Source: Tritrichomonas musculus (taxonomy: Eukaryota; Parabasalia; Tritrichomonadida; Tritrichomonadidae). Taken from it: DNA of 64,000 bases. Positions 10,179 through 21,100 of the stretch are shown here, piece by piece (the first letter of the stretch is position 1; each line of letters begins with the position of its first letter). The translations under genes were made by a program, and so were the position numbers. Where the stretch lies: contig JAPFFF010000027.1 in NCBI GenBank assembly GCA_039105265.1, positions 1,736,001 to 1,800,000 of the forward strand, written 5' to 3'. A model generated the notes under the pieces. It worked only from the letters and a program-made list of their open reading frames with translations, was not told the origin of the DNA and did not search any database.

Positions 10179-11610
10179 TTATTTTTGATGCGACCACTAA
10201 GCTATTGAATTAAAATCTGGTAGGTTGAATTCAAAAAAATCGACCATACTTCAAATGAATGAAATGTGATATAAAAATCTTTTCTCAAGTCTGAAGCATA
10301 TAGCAAATATAGTATTGGTGTATGGTATATGAACAATAATATTTTGAAGACCATATTAAGGTTGAACAAAAGCAGTATATGATATCATATTGTAATATAA
10401 TAAAATATATGATGACATCAATTTATTTACTAAATATAATGGTAAAATTAACGTAAAATATAAAAATAAATTAATTTTTCTTTTTGAATGAAAATTTTAC
10501 AATTTGATAAGTTTAGAAAAAAAAATGATGTTTTGTATAAATATCATAGCAAATATGAGGAAAATGCAATTTTAAATATAAGATATATTTTTTAGTTAAT
10601 TTATTAAATTGAATTAAATTTTTATGAAATATTTGAATCATAAGAAAATTGAGATCAATTCTATGAAATTATTATATACTTCAGAATATTGTGCATTTTT
10701 ATAAGAAATAATTGTGAGATTGTAAGATATAAACAATTGAATAATTGTGAGAAAATAAAGATTTCTGAAAAGTAAAAATATGTAAAGTATTCAAAGTAAA
10801 AATCTATCCAAAATAAAGTCCCCAGCGTCGGAATTTTTGATTTTTTAAAATAATTCTTTTCAAAATCAAAAAATATGTCCAATTTTTCAAATTTTAACTC
10901 AGGTTGAAAAGATTAGCTGAGTGATTATTTATGAAATTATCTCTACTTTTAGCAAGATATAGAATAATTTAAATATATTATATAATGATATTATTTTTTT
11001 ATGAATATTTAATATAAAAAATTAAAATTTATTATGATATTTTTCGCAAAATTTGTATTTTTGTTGTCACTTTTTGAATACTACAAAATTGAATGAATAC
11101 CTTAATAGGGTCTTATTTTGATCATTAAGGGGGTCTCAAAATTTTTTTAGTTAAACTTTTTCATAAAGATCAATTCAAAAAAATATTCAAATTTTGCCCG
11201 CCCCATAAGTGTATTGCAGCTTTGGAATTATTAATCGAGATTGGAAATATTTTAAATATTATTATGCATATAAAATAGATTTCTAAAAAAAAATCCTACT
11301 CTTCCCACCGCTTTAAAAAAATTCTTAGATGCCCACAACTATAACAAATCTGAGATTTATGTTTTAGTAAAATTGTATTATTATTTGTATTGAATTTAAA
11401 AAGGGACAAGGTTTTTTAGTTATTTTTCCTTTTGTTTAATTAAAACATGATTTAGATATTGAGATTTTTATCAAAAAATAAAAAAAAAAAAAGCTTTGAG
11501 TGGATTTTAATCGTTTATTCATTGAAATTTTTTTTTGAATATAAAAACGATTAAATACTTATCATTATAATTCTCATTGTAACACAATTGTAAAATCTGA
11601 AAAAGTGTCA
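10179..11610. other. Intergenic region between divergent SPB1 and FKBP15-like genes
   Basis: About 1.4 kb with no gene. It separates two genes transcribed away from each other, so it holds both promoters. On the SPB1 side, TTTTTGAAT (minus strand, 10229-10237) lies close to the start. On the FKBP15-like side, the TTTTTGAAT and initiator-like sites are listed separately. The middle has A/T-rich sequence and a weak stem near 10830-10870 (TTTTTGATTTTTT / AAAATCAAAAAAT). I see no TIR pair or RNA gene. Confidence 0.5.
11532..11579 (+). promoter_or_regulatory. Candidate core promoter of the FKBP15-like gene
   Basis: TTTTTGAAT at 11532-11540 is followed by two initiator-like sites, TCATTA at 11562-11567 and TCATTG at 11574-11579, 32-49 bases before the ATG at 11611. 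The trichomonad initiator is TCA-Py-T/A and transcripts usually have very short leaders. Motif recognition only; AT-rich background makes single matches weak. Confidence 0.4.
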
Positions 11611-13257
11611 ATGGCATCAGCAACACTACGCGCAGCACAGGCAAATTTATCGATAATCAATCCATCGACAAACCAATATATGCAATATGGTCGAATGGTT
11701 GTAATTGCGATGAGAAAAGATACAAAAATTGCAATTGTTGTTTTAGCTGCAAATAAAAAACCAGTAGTCGCAATTCAATCATCACCAGCAGTTAATTGGG
11801 TTCTCCAAAATATGGTATATTGTTCTTTTGTATCTGGTGGCCATCGCGGTTTACTGCAATTTCCAAACGCTCAAGAAGCAGAATTATTTACAGCTTTTGC
11901 TTTATCAGGAAAACTTTTTGATCCTCTCAATAATAATGCATCTATATGCATTACACAAGCTAAAGGTCCAGCTATACCTCCTGATTTTCCTTTCAAAGTT
12001 AATTATAAATGTTACGATTTAATGTCAAAAAAAATTGATGGGCCAATTATGGATGAAAAAGATTTTGAGGTTTCACCTGCAGATGAACAAAGCCCATTAA
12101 AATCAATTGCAAAAGAAGGATCTACAGCCGGCTCAGTTTTCCTTGTTGCTTACCCTCACAATATCGTTGGTATTGTTCATTCAATTTCTGAAACATCCGA
12201 TCTTCCTAGCTTTGGATCAACTAAAACAGAAAATAAAAGTGTTAATGAAGAAGGTGAAGTGGAGCAACCTTCAAAGAAAAAGAAAAAATATGTAGATATG
12301 GAAGAAGAAGAAAGAGCTAAACAGCAAGAATTAATACAACAGCAATTACAGCAAAAGCAACAACAGCAGCAGGCTGTAAATCGACCACCTCCTCCAGGAT
12401 CTGTATCACCTAACTCGATGTATGATTCACAACTTGAGTCAATTCGAAATGAAATGCAGAGCAAATTTATAGAGCTTTCACAAATGATAGCATCATTACG
12501 CCGTACATTGGCAACGCAAAGTAGTATCCCTCTTATGTCTGATATTCTAATCAGCTCTATACAACGTCTTCTTAAAGAAAATCAGTATAAAGATCAACAA
12601 ATTGCAGAAAAGAAACAATTGCTTGATATTCTTAACGCAAGACAATCAGACACACGAGAACGTGACGCTTTGCGAATTAAATTAGCAGAATTAGGTACGA
12701 AATTGTCTGCTCAAAGACAGAAAACGCGCGAAAAAAATGAAGAGCAAGAAGCATTGAGCAAAAAGATTATGGAATTACAATCTGAGCTCTCATCAAAAAA
12801 AGTAAATGCAGAGGTCAGTCTCAACGAACTCAGGCAGCAATTAAATGAAGATAAAAAGCAACAAATTGATCAGCTATATAAACAAAGAGATGAGCTAAAC
12901 GCTAATGCAAAAAGAGTTAGTGATGAATTACAGGCAGTGAAAGCTGAATTTGAAAAGACGCTAAATGAAAATAAGAGGCTTAAAGAAATGACATCAAAAG
13001 ATAAAACAAAAGAATTGGAAGAACTTCAGAAAAAAGCCCCTGCAGTAATTAATAATGCTGTTAAAGGAATGATATCTGGGGTATTTAGAATGGTTCAAGC
13101 GAATTTTTTAGAAGATAATGCGTATGATGGCGAAAGTATTAAAAAGGCAATCAGATTAGCAATGCAAAGGCAAGCAAACGCAATGCTAACTGAAATGGAA
13201 CAAGATGCTGATAATGTTGAAGAAGATGAAGATGAGGAAGATGAAGATGAGCAATAG
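11611..13257 (+). CDS. FKBP15: FKBP15 (WAFL)-like WH1 and coiled-coil protein
   Basis: A 548-residue protein. I chose the ATG at 11611; an in-frame GTG two codons upstream is not needed. The N-terminus (about 1-100) resembles the WH1-like domain of FKBP15, with a YxxxG..V...K....I.VL core and the FP..QEAELFTAF ending. Residues about 115-195 could be a degenerate remnant of the FKBP fold, but FKBP catalytic residues are not evident. After a Q/P-rich linker comes a short segment SSIPLMSD.LISSIQRLLKEN, closely similar to a conserved FKBP15 block (IP.M....IMSNIQRI.QEN). A long coiled coil follows (about 325-465), then the conserved NNAVKGMISGVFRMVQANF..D..YDG block and an acidic tail, in the same order as animal FKBP15. 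Animal FKBP15 acts in endosome transport and actin regulation; a similar role is inferred. Confidence 0.78.
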   Translation: MASATLRAAQANLSIINPSTNQYMQYGRMVVIAMRKDTKIAIVVLAANKKPVVAIQSSPAVNWVLQNMVYCSFVSGGHRGLLQFPNAQEAELFTAFALSGKLFDPLNNNASICITQAKGPAIPPDFPFKVNYKCYDLMSKKIDGPIMDEKDFEVSPADEQSPLKSIAKEGSTAGSVFLVAYPHNIVGIVHSISETSDLPSFGSTKTENKSVNEEGEVEQPSKKKKKYVDMEEEERAKQQELIQQQLQQKQQQQQAVNRPPPPGSVSPNSMYDSQLESIRNEMQSKFIELSQMIASLRRTLATQSSIPLMSDILISSIQRLLKENQYKDQQIAEKKQLLDILNARQSDTRERDALRIKLAELGTKLSAQRQKTREKNEEQEALSKKIMELQSELSSKKVNAEVSLNELRQQLNEDKKQQIDQLYKQRDELNANAKRVSDELQAVKAEFEKTLNENKRLKEMTSKDKTKELEELQKKAPAVINNAVKGMISGVFRMVQANFLEDNAYDGESIKKAIRLAMQRQANAMLTEMEQDADNVEEDEDEEDEDEQ

Positions 13258-14358
13258 GTGATTTGTAATGATTAAATTTGTAAACTGTTGTATTTTTATC
13301 TTTGTGTGAATTTCAAAAATTATTATTATTATATCTAATGAGATTTGGAGGCAAAAAGATTTTTATTTTTTTGATATATATATATATATAATGTTAATTT
13401 TTATATATAATACGAATTATAAACAAAAGACGAAGTTAATTGTTGATGTTTGTAAAAGTATGATGTGGTATCTATTAAAATAAATCATCTTAATGGGAAA
13501 AAATTGGTTTATCAAAAATTTTATCAGTATAATTTTGATAATAAGGTTAAATTGCATTGAAATTTCATTATGAAATAGTATATATTGTTAGAGATAAATA
13601 TATTTGGGAAAACATTTTATAAATACTTGATTTGGAGTGATATTTTTTATTAAAAAATTTTTAAAAAGAGTTTGAATTCAAATAAATTTAAGTTTTATTT
13701 GAATTTTAAGCGTTTATAAAAAAATTGAATTAAATATACAATATAAAACTGTAACCCATTCAAAAATACTAGTTGAAAAAAACAATATAATAAATATTCA
13801 TTCTATGCATATTAAATATATTAATTATTTAAAAAATTAGGTAAAAAAGCTATATTAATAATTCGGGAAATTATATTGTTTATCATTCAAATTTCATTGA
13901 TATCAACAATACTTTTTTGAATTAATGCATTGATCGTAAAAATTTTAATAAATATAATTCATATCTAAATATATATTTCGATTTTCTCTAAATATAACAG
14001 ATAAAATACAATTATATGTATATTAACATTAATATAATAATAAAAGTAATAGTGTCTCTTTAATAAATTGAGCTTTATAGCCATTACTTGAATTGAAATA
14101 ATTTTTTTTGGGTGAAATGAGAATTCAAAAATTGTAAGAAATTGAAAAATGTCAAATTTTTGAATATAAACGATTTTAGCATCATAATTCAGAAAAAGTT
14201 AATGTGACAATTAAACAAAACACAAAAATATTTATTGTCATTGAGATTTTTCAATATTTTTGAAATTTTGTGAGATTTTATTTTGTTCGAATTGTTTCAA
14301 TTTTTCACCATATTTGATTAAAATTTTCTTCTATTTCAAAATAATTTGATTCATACGA
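13258..14358. other. AT-rich intergenic region
   Basis: 1.1 kb without a gene. It contains a short TA microsatellite near 13374-13390 and a TTTTTGAAT about 195 bases before the next ATG. A GATTCATACG initiator-like sequence sits just before that ATG at 14359. No TIR, RNA gene or coding relic was seen. Confidence 0.5.
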
Positions 14359-17300
14359 ATGATTACTAAAACTGGTGGTAGCGGGAAAAAATCTGATGAT
14401 TCAACATCAAAAATGATTCCATCTCCTCCATCTCCTAAGAATCCCGTCGTTTATAGCTTTAATCGTCCAACATTTGAATCCATTTTGAACGAATATCCCG
14501 AATTAGTTCAGTTTTTTGAATTAAGGCAAGTTGTTCCAACATATGAGCCAGATAGTAATATATCAAAAAGCAAGAATACAACTTCAAAATCTCGTCCATC
14601 AACTCAAAATGGCAAGTTTAGCTTTAATAAAATATTTAATTTCTCTTCTAATAAATCAGAGCAAAAAGGTATATTCGGCTTTGGAAAGAATAAAAATAAA
14701 AATAATACAAATTCAAATAATAAATCGACAAGTCCACCGCCATCTACGGTTAGAGAATCACTTCAAAGATCTGCTTTATCATTATCGAATAGTTTAGAAA
14801 TCAATGATCTTATTGAGAAGAAACTTAGAAGAGATTTTATCACAATTAATGAAGAAATCAAAAACATTCCTAAGATAAATTTTAATTATAATAAAATACC
14901 TGACAAAAGAAGTCGCAAAAAAAATCAAAATTTGAATACGAATGCACTAACATATTCTTACTTGATTAAAATTTTAACATATTTAAAATATCAAGAAAGA
15001 TTGAAAATTTGTGAAGCTCAGCATGATCATTGTGAAAAGCACAAAAAATATATTCAAAATCTTCTTGAAATTGTAAATATTGTAAATAAAGAATATCCAA
15101 ATTCTGATCTAATTATAAATGGAAAACTTCTCAATTATTCAATTATGAATGATGAAAAACTTCTTTTAGCTGCTGCTGCTGCGCAATCATCGCAAGCATC
15201 AAATTCCTCCCCGCCAAGTCCAATACAAAATTTACACAAAACAGAAATTGGGAGTACAGTTAAAAATCTCAGGGAAAAAACTATGAAGCACGAAAAACGA
15301 AAAAATCTTCTTTCATATAAAATCAAAATACTTATTGCGAAAGAAAACTCGTCAAGATCGACCTTAATCAATGATCTTATAAACAAACTTTTCAATATAG
15401 ACAGCAATGGATCTATCACAAGCTCAACACCAAATACGAATTCAATAGCAAAAAAAGAAATTAAAAGTAATCCTATTAAAAGAAGAAGCAAGCTAAATCG
15501 TGGTAGGAAAACATCACCATCAGCAACAAAATCGTATTCATCTTCAAATTTAATGCAACTATCTAGGCGCCAATCAGATATAACAACCAAGAATGATAAT
15601 TCTGATATTCCATCAGCTTTAGCTGACAAAAAAGAGAGAAAGTCTTTTAATGATTTAGATGAAAACGACAACTATAATGATGATGAAAATAAAGATACTA
15701 GTCCAATTAGCAAAAATCTTCAAAATCCTCACTCTGTTTCAAAATCATCAAGTTCCTCGACATTGTTTCAAACAAGTGATCAGAACAATTTGTCAGACGA
15801 TAGATTTGATATTCATTCTGATAATTATAATGATAACAAACTGAAAAATTTTGATAATAATAATTATTCACCTATTACTACTAATACAGTTTCAATTCCG
15901 ACATTTGAAGATGAAAATGACATTATTTTTAATAATGCATCAAGATCAGTTAGCAATATGAAATTAACAGATTTTGACGAAGCCATTAAGGAACTAGCAT
16001 CAAATGAATCAAGCGATAAAATTCCACCATTAAACACATCTAATTCGGATTTACTAAACCATATAAATCGAACTGCAGTCAAAGATCCATGTGCTTCGAG
16101 TGATGATATCATTTTAAGTGATAGCGAATCAATTCAAAACAAAAATATAAAGCTTGAAGATGATTATGAATATTCATTATATAGCGATAATGAGCTCGAA
16201 TTAAATGAAAATGATGAGAATTTAACTGAATTTCAAAATCTTGATGAAAATGACATACTTTTCGAAAAAACTCTTACATACATTGAAGATAATGATGGTC
16301 AGTTTCTTGATTTTGAGTTGTTGATTGAAAAAGCTTCCGAATGTACAGAATTTAAATCAGAGTTGATATCAGTAACGATAAGAAAAATCAAAAAATCTCC
16401 AAAAGATAGTGGGATCAACATTCTTAAGCTTTGCCAAATTTTTATGGACGTATTTCTTGAATTTGAAAAGAAGAGAGAACAGCAAATACTTCAGCAAACC
16501 AAAATGGAGCGCGATGCGATAATTGCATCACAAAAAAATAAAGTTATGCCCGTTAACTCCTATGGATTAGTACCATACACAGTTCAATCAGTTTCATCAA
16601 CGACCTCAACTAATAATGCCAACAATAAAAATGGTGGAAGTGAGATTTGTAATAAGGAAGAAGAGGAAGAAAAGCAGAAAGATGTCATGCGGTTCTTATT
16701 TGTGATGTTTTCGAAATATATTTTTAATGAAATTTATACTACTACATTTCATCAAGAATTCTTTTATATGCAAGATTTTCTTTTTTCAAATTCAATTTTA
16801 AACGGATTAGATCAGATACCATCGATAACAAACGAATTGATGCCAGTTCTTCCATACCTTCCAACTGATCTTCATGATCTCAGAATTCGTGATTTCACGG
16901 AATATGAGTCATTTCGTGATTATTCGAAATGTGTTGAAGATGTTATGATGTTACAGTTTGAGTCATCACTTGTTGATTTTTGTTATGTTGCTTTTAAGAT
17001 CTTAGATCGAATTCAAAAAATTGCTTCTGCAATTCTATTTGATAAAAAAATTGAAGCTGAATTAGAAAAGCAAAGAGATGGATTTGCCTCTTCTTATCAT
17101 GGTCCTAGTAATTTTATACCTATGGGTGGTATTAATTCTGATAATTATTCAAATAAAAGTAAACCTACAGAAAATAAGCAAAATCAAGTTAATTCCACTA
17201 GTGATAATGAACGTGGTAACTCTAATTCTTTACCTAAGGCTACAATTTCAGGTATTAATTTTGGCGATACAAATGATGAAGAAAGTTCAAATAATAAATT

Positions 17301-17820
17301 TATTTCCTCATCGCCATCGAATTCTTCTGTTTCAATACAAAAGGATTCCTCTTCAATGTATTCGTCAAAGAAAAGTCAAATGCAATTAAGAGCTGATTGC
17401 CAACTTTCATGTGATCAGCTTTGTGATATAACAACAGTTATTGTTATAATTGCTGGTCCTTTTGATTTGCGAAAATTGATTGATTTATATTCACCTTTTG
17501 TTAATGGACTTAGACTCTCTTCTCAATTAGAGTTTGCCTTTTTGACATTTCAATCCGTTTGCAGTAATATTCTTGAGAGCTTTAATCCAATGAGTACTAA
17601 TAATACAATTAAAAGAAAGAAAAGAAAAGAAGAGCAAAGAATGAAAAGAGAAGAGGAGCAAAGAATTCAAGCAGAGAAAGAAAATGAACAGCGACAAAAA
17701 CAAAGTGAAAATGAACAGCCACAAAAACAAAGTGAAAATGAACAGCGACAAAAACAAAGTGAAAATGAACAGCAAAAAGAAGAAGAAAATCAAGATCAAA
17801 TTAATTCAGAAGAAAATTGA
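14359..17820 (+). CDS. VPS9-domain protein, probable Rab5-family GEF (first of pair)
   Basis: A 1,153-residue protein. The first 640 residues are low-complexity, rich in Ser, Asn, Lys and Asp, with phosphorylation-type serine runs and a basic middle segment. A folded C-terminal region (about 775-1080) resembles VPS9 domains. It opens with a helical bundle (FLFVMFSKYIFNEIY...), followed by a block where VPS9 proteins have the LN..KAP..K..C/KILDRIQKI helix. It then has LSCDQLCDITTVIVII and a LSSQLEFAFLTFQSVC.NI ending, equivalent to the DDLLP...YVI and GE..Y.LT.L..A..FI motifs. VPS9 domains exchange GDP on Rab5/Rab21 GTPases at endosomes. The catalytic Asp and Tyr of the family are not clearly identified, so activity is inferred. 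A Lys/Glu/Gln-rich tail with an ENEQxQKQS repeat closes the protein. Confidence 0.65.
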   Translation: MITKTGGSGKKSDDSTSKMIPSPPSPKNPVVYSFNRPTFESILNEYPELVQFFELRQVVPTYEPDSNISKSKNTTSKSRPSTQNGKFSFNKIFNFSSNKSEQKGIFGFGKNKNKNNTNSNNKSTSPPPSTVRESLQRSALSLSNSLEINDLIEKKLRRDFITINEEIKNIPKINFNYNKIPDKRSRKKNQNLNTNALTYSYLIKILTYLKYQERLKICEAQHDHCEKHKKYIQNLLEIVNIVNKEYPNSDLIINGKLLNYSIMNDEKLLLAAAAAQSSQASNSSPPSPIQNLHKTEIGSTVKNLREKTMKHEKRKNLLSYKIKILIAKENSSRSTLINDLINKLFNIDSNGSITSSTPNTNSIAKKEIKSNPIKRRSKLNRGRKTSPSATKSYSSSNLMQLSRRQSDITTKNDNSDIPSALADKKERKSFNDLDENDNYNDDENKDTSPISKNLQNPHSVSKSSSSSTLFQTSDQNNLSDDRFDIHSDNYNDNKLKNFDNNNYSPITTNTVSIPTFEDENDIIFNNASRSVSNMKLTDFDEAIKELASNESSDKIPPLNTSNSDLLNHINRTAVKDPCASSDDIILSDSESIQNKNIKLEDDYEYSLYSDNELELNENDENLTEFQNLDENDILFEKTLTYIEDNDGQFLDFELLIEKASECTEFKSELISVTIRKIKKSPKDSGINILKLCQIFMDVFLEFEKKREQQILQQTKMERDAIIASQKNKVMPVNSYGLVPYTVQSVSSTTSTNNANNKNGGSEICNKEEEEEKQKDVMRFLFVMFSKYIFNEIYTTTFHQEFFYMQDFLFSNSILNGLDQIPSITNELMPVLPYLPTDLHDLRIRDFTEYESFRDYSKCVEDVMMLQFESSLVDFCYVAFKILDRIQKIASAILFDKKIEAELEKQRDGFASSYHGPSNFIPMGGINSDNYSNKSKPTENKQNQVNSTSDNERGNSNSLPKATISGINFGDTNDEESSNNKFISSSPSNSSVSIQKDSSSMYSSKKSQMQLRADCQLSCDQLCDITTVIVIIAGPFDLRKLIDLYSPFVNGLRLSSQLEFAFLTFQSVCSNILESFNPMSTNNTIKRKKRKEEQRMKREEEQRIQAEKENEQRQKQSENEQPQKQSENEQRQKQSENEQQKEEENQDQINSEEN
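17725..17781 (+). repeat. Short in-frame tandem repeat in the VPS9 protein tail
   Basis: A repeat of about 27 bases encoding ENEQ(R/P)QKQS occurs about three times in the C-terminal tail of the first VPS9-type gene. The copies differ by one codon (CGA/CCA). Such repeats change length easily and probably mark an unstructured tail. Confidence 0.6.
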
Positions 17821-18136
17821 TTTATTATCGAGTTTATACTATTTATAAATTTATTTATTTCGTTTACTGCTGATTATTTCAGCAATTTAAATGAAGTTTT
17901 GTTTTTAATATTAAAATATCACTATTAAGAAATTCAAAATGATATTTTTCATTATCATTTTTAATTCTTGATGTTTTATTTTATAGGTTGATGTATTTTT
18001 TTGGCTAAGTTAAATGTTTCATTTATAAATAAAATAAGTTGATTTTGTATTTTATAACTTGATATAAAAAGTTGATTTTGTAGCTAAATATGTATTGAAA
18101 AAATTGAATTAATACAATTGGAATTATAAAATTTGA
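17821..18136. promoter_or_regulatory. Short spacer between the two VPS9-type genes
   Basis: 316 bp between tandem genes on the plus strand. It is AT-rich and includes the words AAAAAATTGAATT and ATTTGAATG just before the next start. It presumably holds the 3' end of the first gene and the promoter of the second. Confidence 0.45.
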
Positions 18137-21100
18137 ATGAACCAAAAAGAATCTGATGATGTATTATTAATCCAAGATAATCAGAAACAATTGTTATATA
18201 ATGAAATTAGGGATGTCCAAATAGAACTTAAAAAATATTTTTCACAAAAAAATTTTGAACTATTCTTGATCAATAAAGAATCCAAAATTGCAGATAAAGA
18301 AATCAAGAACTTCAAAATTGAACTAAAAAAATACTATATTCAGCAATTTTTTATTCAAATTTCGATTCAAAAAATCAATCCTCGATTTCTTTATAACATA
18401 GATCCAGAATTAGCAAGCGATAAAGAAAAAATATTTAAATTTAATGATATAATAACAAATTCAATTCGTTTAAGAGATTTTATTCACATTTCTACAAAAA
18501 TTCCAACCAATGATTATTTTCAAATCTCTTTATGGACGTTTTCTGTGATTCCATCTTATTTTAACTTTTTCTTATCAGAAGATGATGAAAGTTATTTTCT
18601 TTTTTTCCTTGAAAAATTAAAGGAGGACAATAAAAAATACTTTAATTTATATTCCAGTATAATATATTATCATCCATTGTTTCTTAGTTTTTGTAAAGTT
18701 GTTTTTGATCCTGTTTTTGAACTAATATTACATGATGATAAAGATCAATATGATCCTCCTTCAAAGTTGCTTCAAAATCTAGAAAAAACAATTCATCTAT
18801 GTCCTTCTATTGTTACAAAAGTTCTACAGATGATACCAGAATCGGATTTAATGGATCATGTTCATCAGCATTTTTATGAGCAGCTTGTCCTTTTTCCTCA
18901 TCGATTTTTTGTCCTTCCTGAATATTATGTTTTACCTCATCGAACAATTCAAATTTTGAAAGTTGCTCTTGAAAATTTTGTTGATGAGCTAATTCATAAT
19001 CAGAATCCACTTAGTTTGCATTTTCAAGATAAAAATAATCTTATTTTCGCTTCTTTTGATTTGGAATTAATTAAATATAAAATAAATATTTCAAGAAGAA
19101 GGATCTCAAACGGTCCTACTGCTCGTCAAAGACCTGATTTAAATCAAGATCAAAATCTGAACTTAGGTGGTAATTTAAATCGTGCAAGAAGATCTAATAA
19201 TCAAAATCCAAATCAAAACACAGCTCCAATTCCATCATTTCAACAACAGAAATTAAATCAGAATCAGGAAAAAGTGCATACCACAAATCAGAACCATGAA
19301 TCAATACCAACTCTAAATCAAAATCAAGCATCAATCTCTGCTCAAAATCAAGAATCAATTCCAAGTCTAAAAGTAAATCAGAATAAGGAATCAATTCCAA
19401 CTCAAAATCAAAACAAAGAATCAGTTCCCTCATTTAATCAAAGTTCAATTCCAACATTATCACAAAATCAGACTTCTCGGAGACTAAGCTTGACACAAAA
19501 CAAAAATGAAAGTCAAAGCCAATATCCAAACACCAAAGCTACAAGAAGGATGAGCCAAGCTCCAAATAAAAATCAGAGTCATAATCCAGAAATCAGGCCA
19601 ATGTTAAATACTCCTCAAACTTCGAATTTAAATAACGACCAAATTTCAATTCAAAAAAATGACAACATCAACTCTAATAAATCAAATAGAGAAAATCTTC
19701 CTCAATCGAACTTTACGACAGGTGGAGTTTCAAACCTCAACAGAAAGAGAAGTGTGAGTGCTGCTACTAAAGCAAAAAGCGACTTATCAGATAACACCAA
19801 CGTCACGAAAAGCAATGGTAATTACAAATACTATTTAATTGAAGTTAGTAAAGGACAAGAAAGGTATGATGTAAGTGAAGTTATAGACTTTGAAAAGTGT
19901 TTGAATGATTCATTTTTCTCAAGTTCTGAAGAAATTTTCCCATTATCAGCATCACTCTCATCTTCATTATCGTCATTTTTCCTCTCAGATATATCTACAT
20001 TACAAGGTACAACATCTCTTGCTCGAGAAGAAATTTCAACATTCTTTCATAATTTCAGAAAATTATTACAAAATAGTGACACGCTTCCTATTTTGGACTT
20101 CAGTCACAGTAACGATAAAAAAAATTGTGTTAACAACGCAGATCATTTTGATATTGTTAGCACTCTTTATGATTTTCTTGTTTCTAAAGGTGGAAGTTTT
20201 TCGACATTAATTGCTCGTGCTGCCTGTTTTGAAAGTATTCGTCAATATTTAAATCAAATCAGCGGCAATGATCTTTGGCGTATGATAACATCATATAAGA
20301 AAATGGCACGTTCGATGAAAAAGTTGTGTGATGAAAAGGAAACTTTTATTAGTTATCGCAAAAAGACAAAAATTTTATTTGAAAAGACGTTTATTTTTTA
20401 CAAGCTTATTTTCCGACTTGGTGATACATTTTTATATGATGAAAGTCGCAGAAAATCAAGTAAGCAAATTGTTGATGATCCATTTTCATTCTTCATGCTA
20501 TATGAGCAATGTAAAAGTATTGATCCTGTAATTGCAAAACTTCAATATCATGCATTTATTCACAATTTGCGCTTTATTGACTTTTGTCAAAGTCATCCAG
20601 AACTTAAAAAGTATGATGATTTACTATATTATTACATGGAATCAAATAAAGAATATGTTATTCATTCTCAACCGAAAAGTGCAAAATTTATTGATAAACT
20701 AAACTTAATTAGAGATAGATTCATGTTTGAACCAATTGTGAAAAGTATACAGCATGCTTTTGATATTAATGCTGTACCATATGAAAAGTTCGAAATAATA
20801 AGTAAATGTTTTGAAAATGTTGAGTGTTGGTTGAGAAGTGTTATGGATTATGGGGGTGATGATATGCTCCCTTTTACAATTTTCATTTTTGCTCTTGCTA
20901 ATCCGAAAAAATTTGTATCAAACACAGTTTTTATGTATCTGTTTCTCTTGAGTTCGATTTGGAAAATTGATCAAAATGAATGTCCTGTAATTTTAACAAG
21001 ACTGAAAAGTTTTATTACCATTGTGTTTAATTCATTTTCTAATTTATCTTCCTTTTTGCCTCTTAAAGTGTTTAAAGTCGATATTTTATATATTCTTGAT

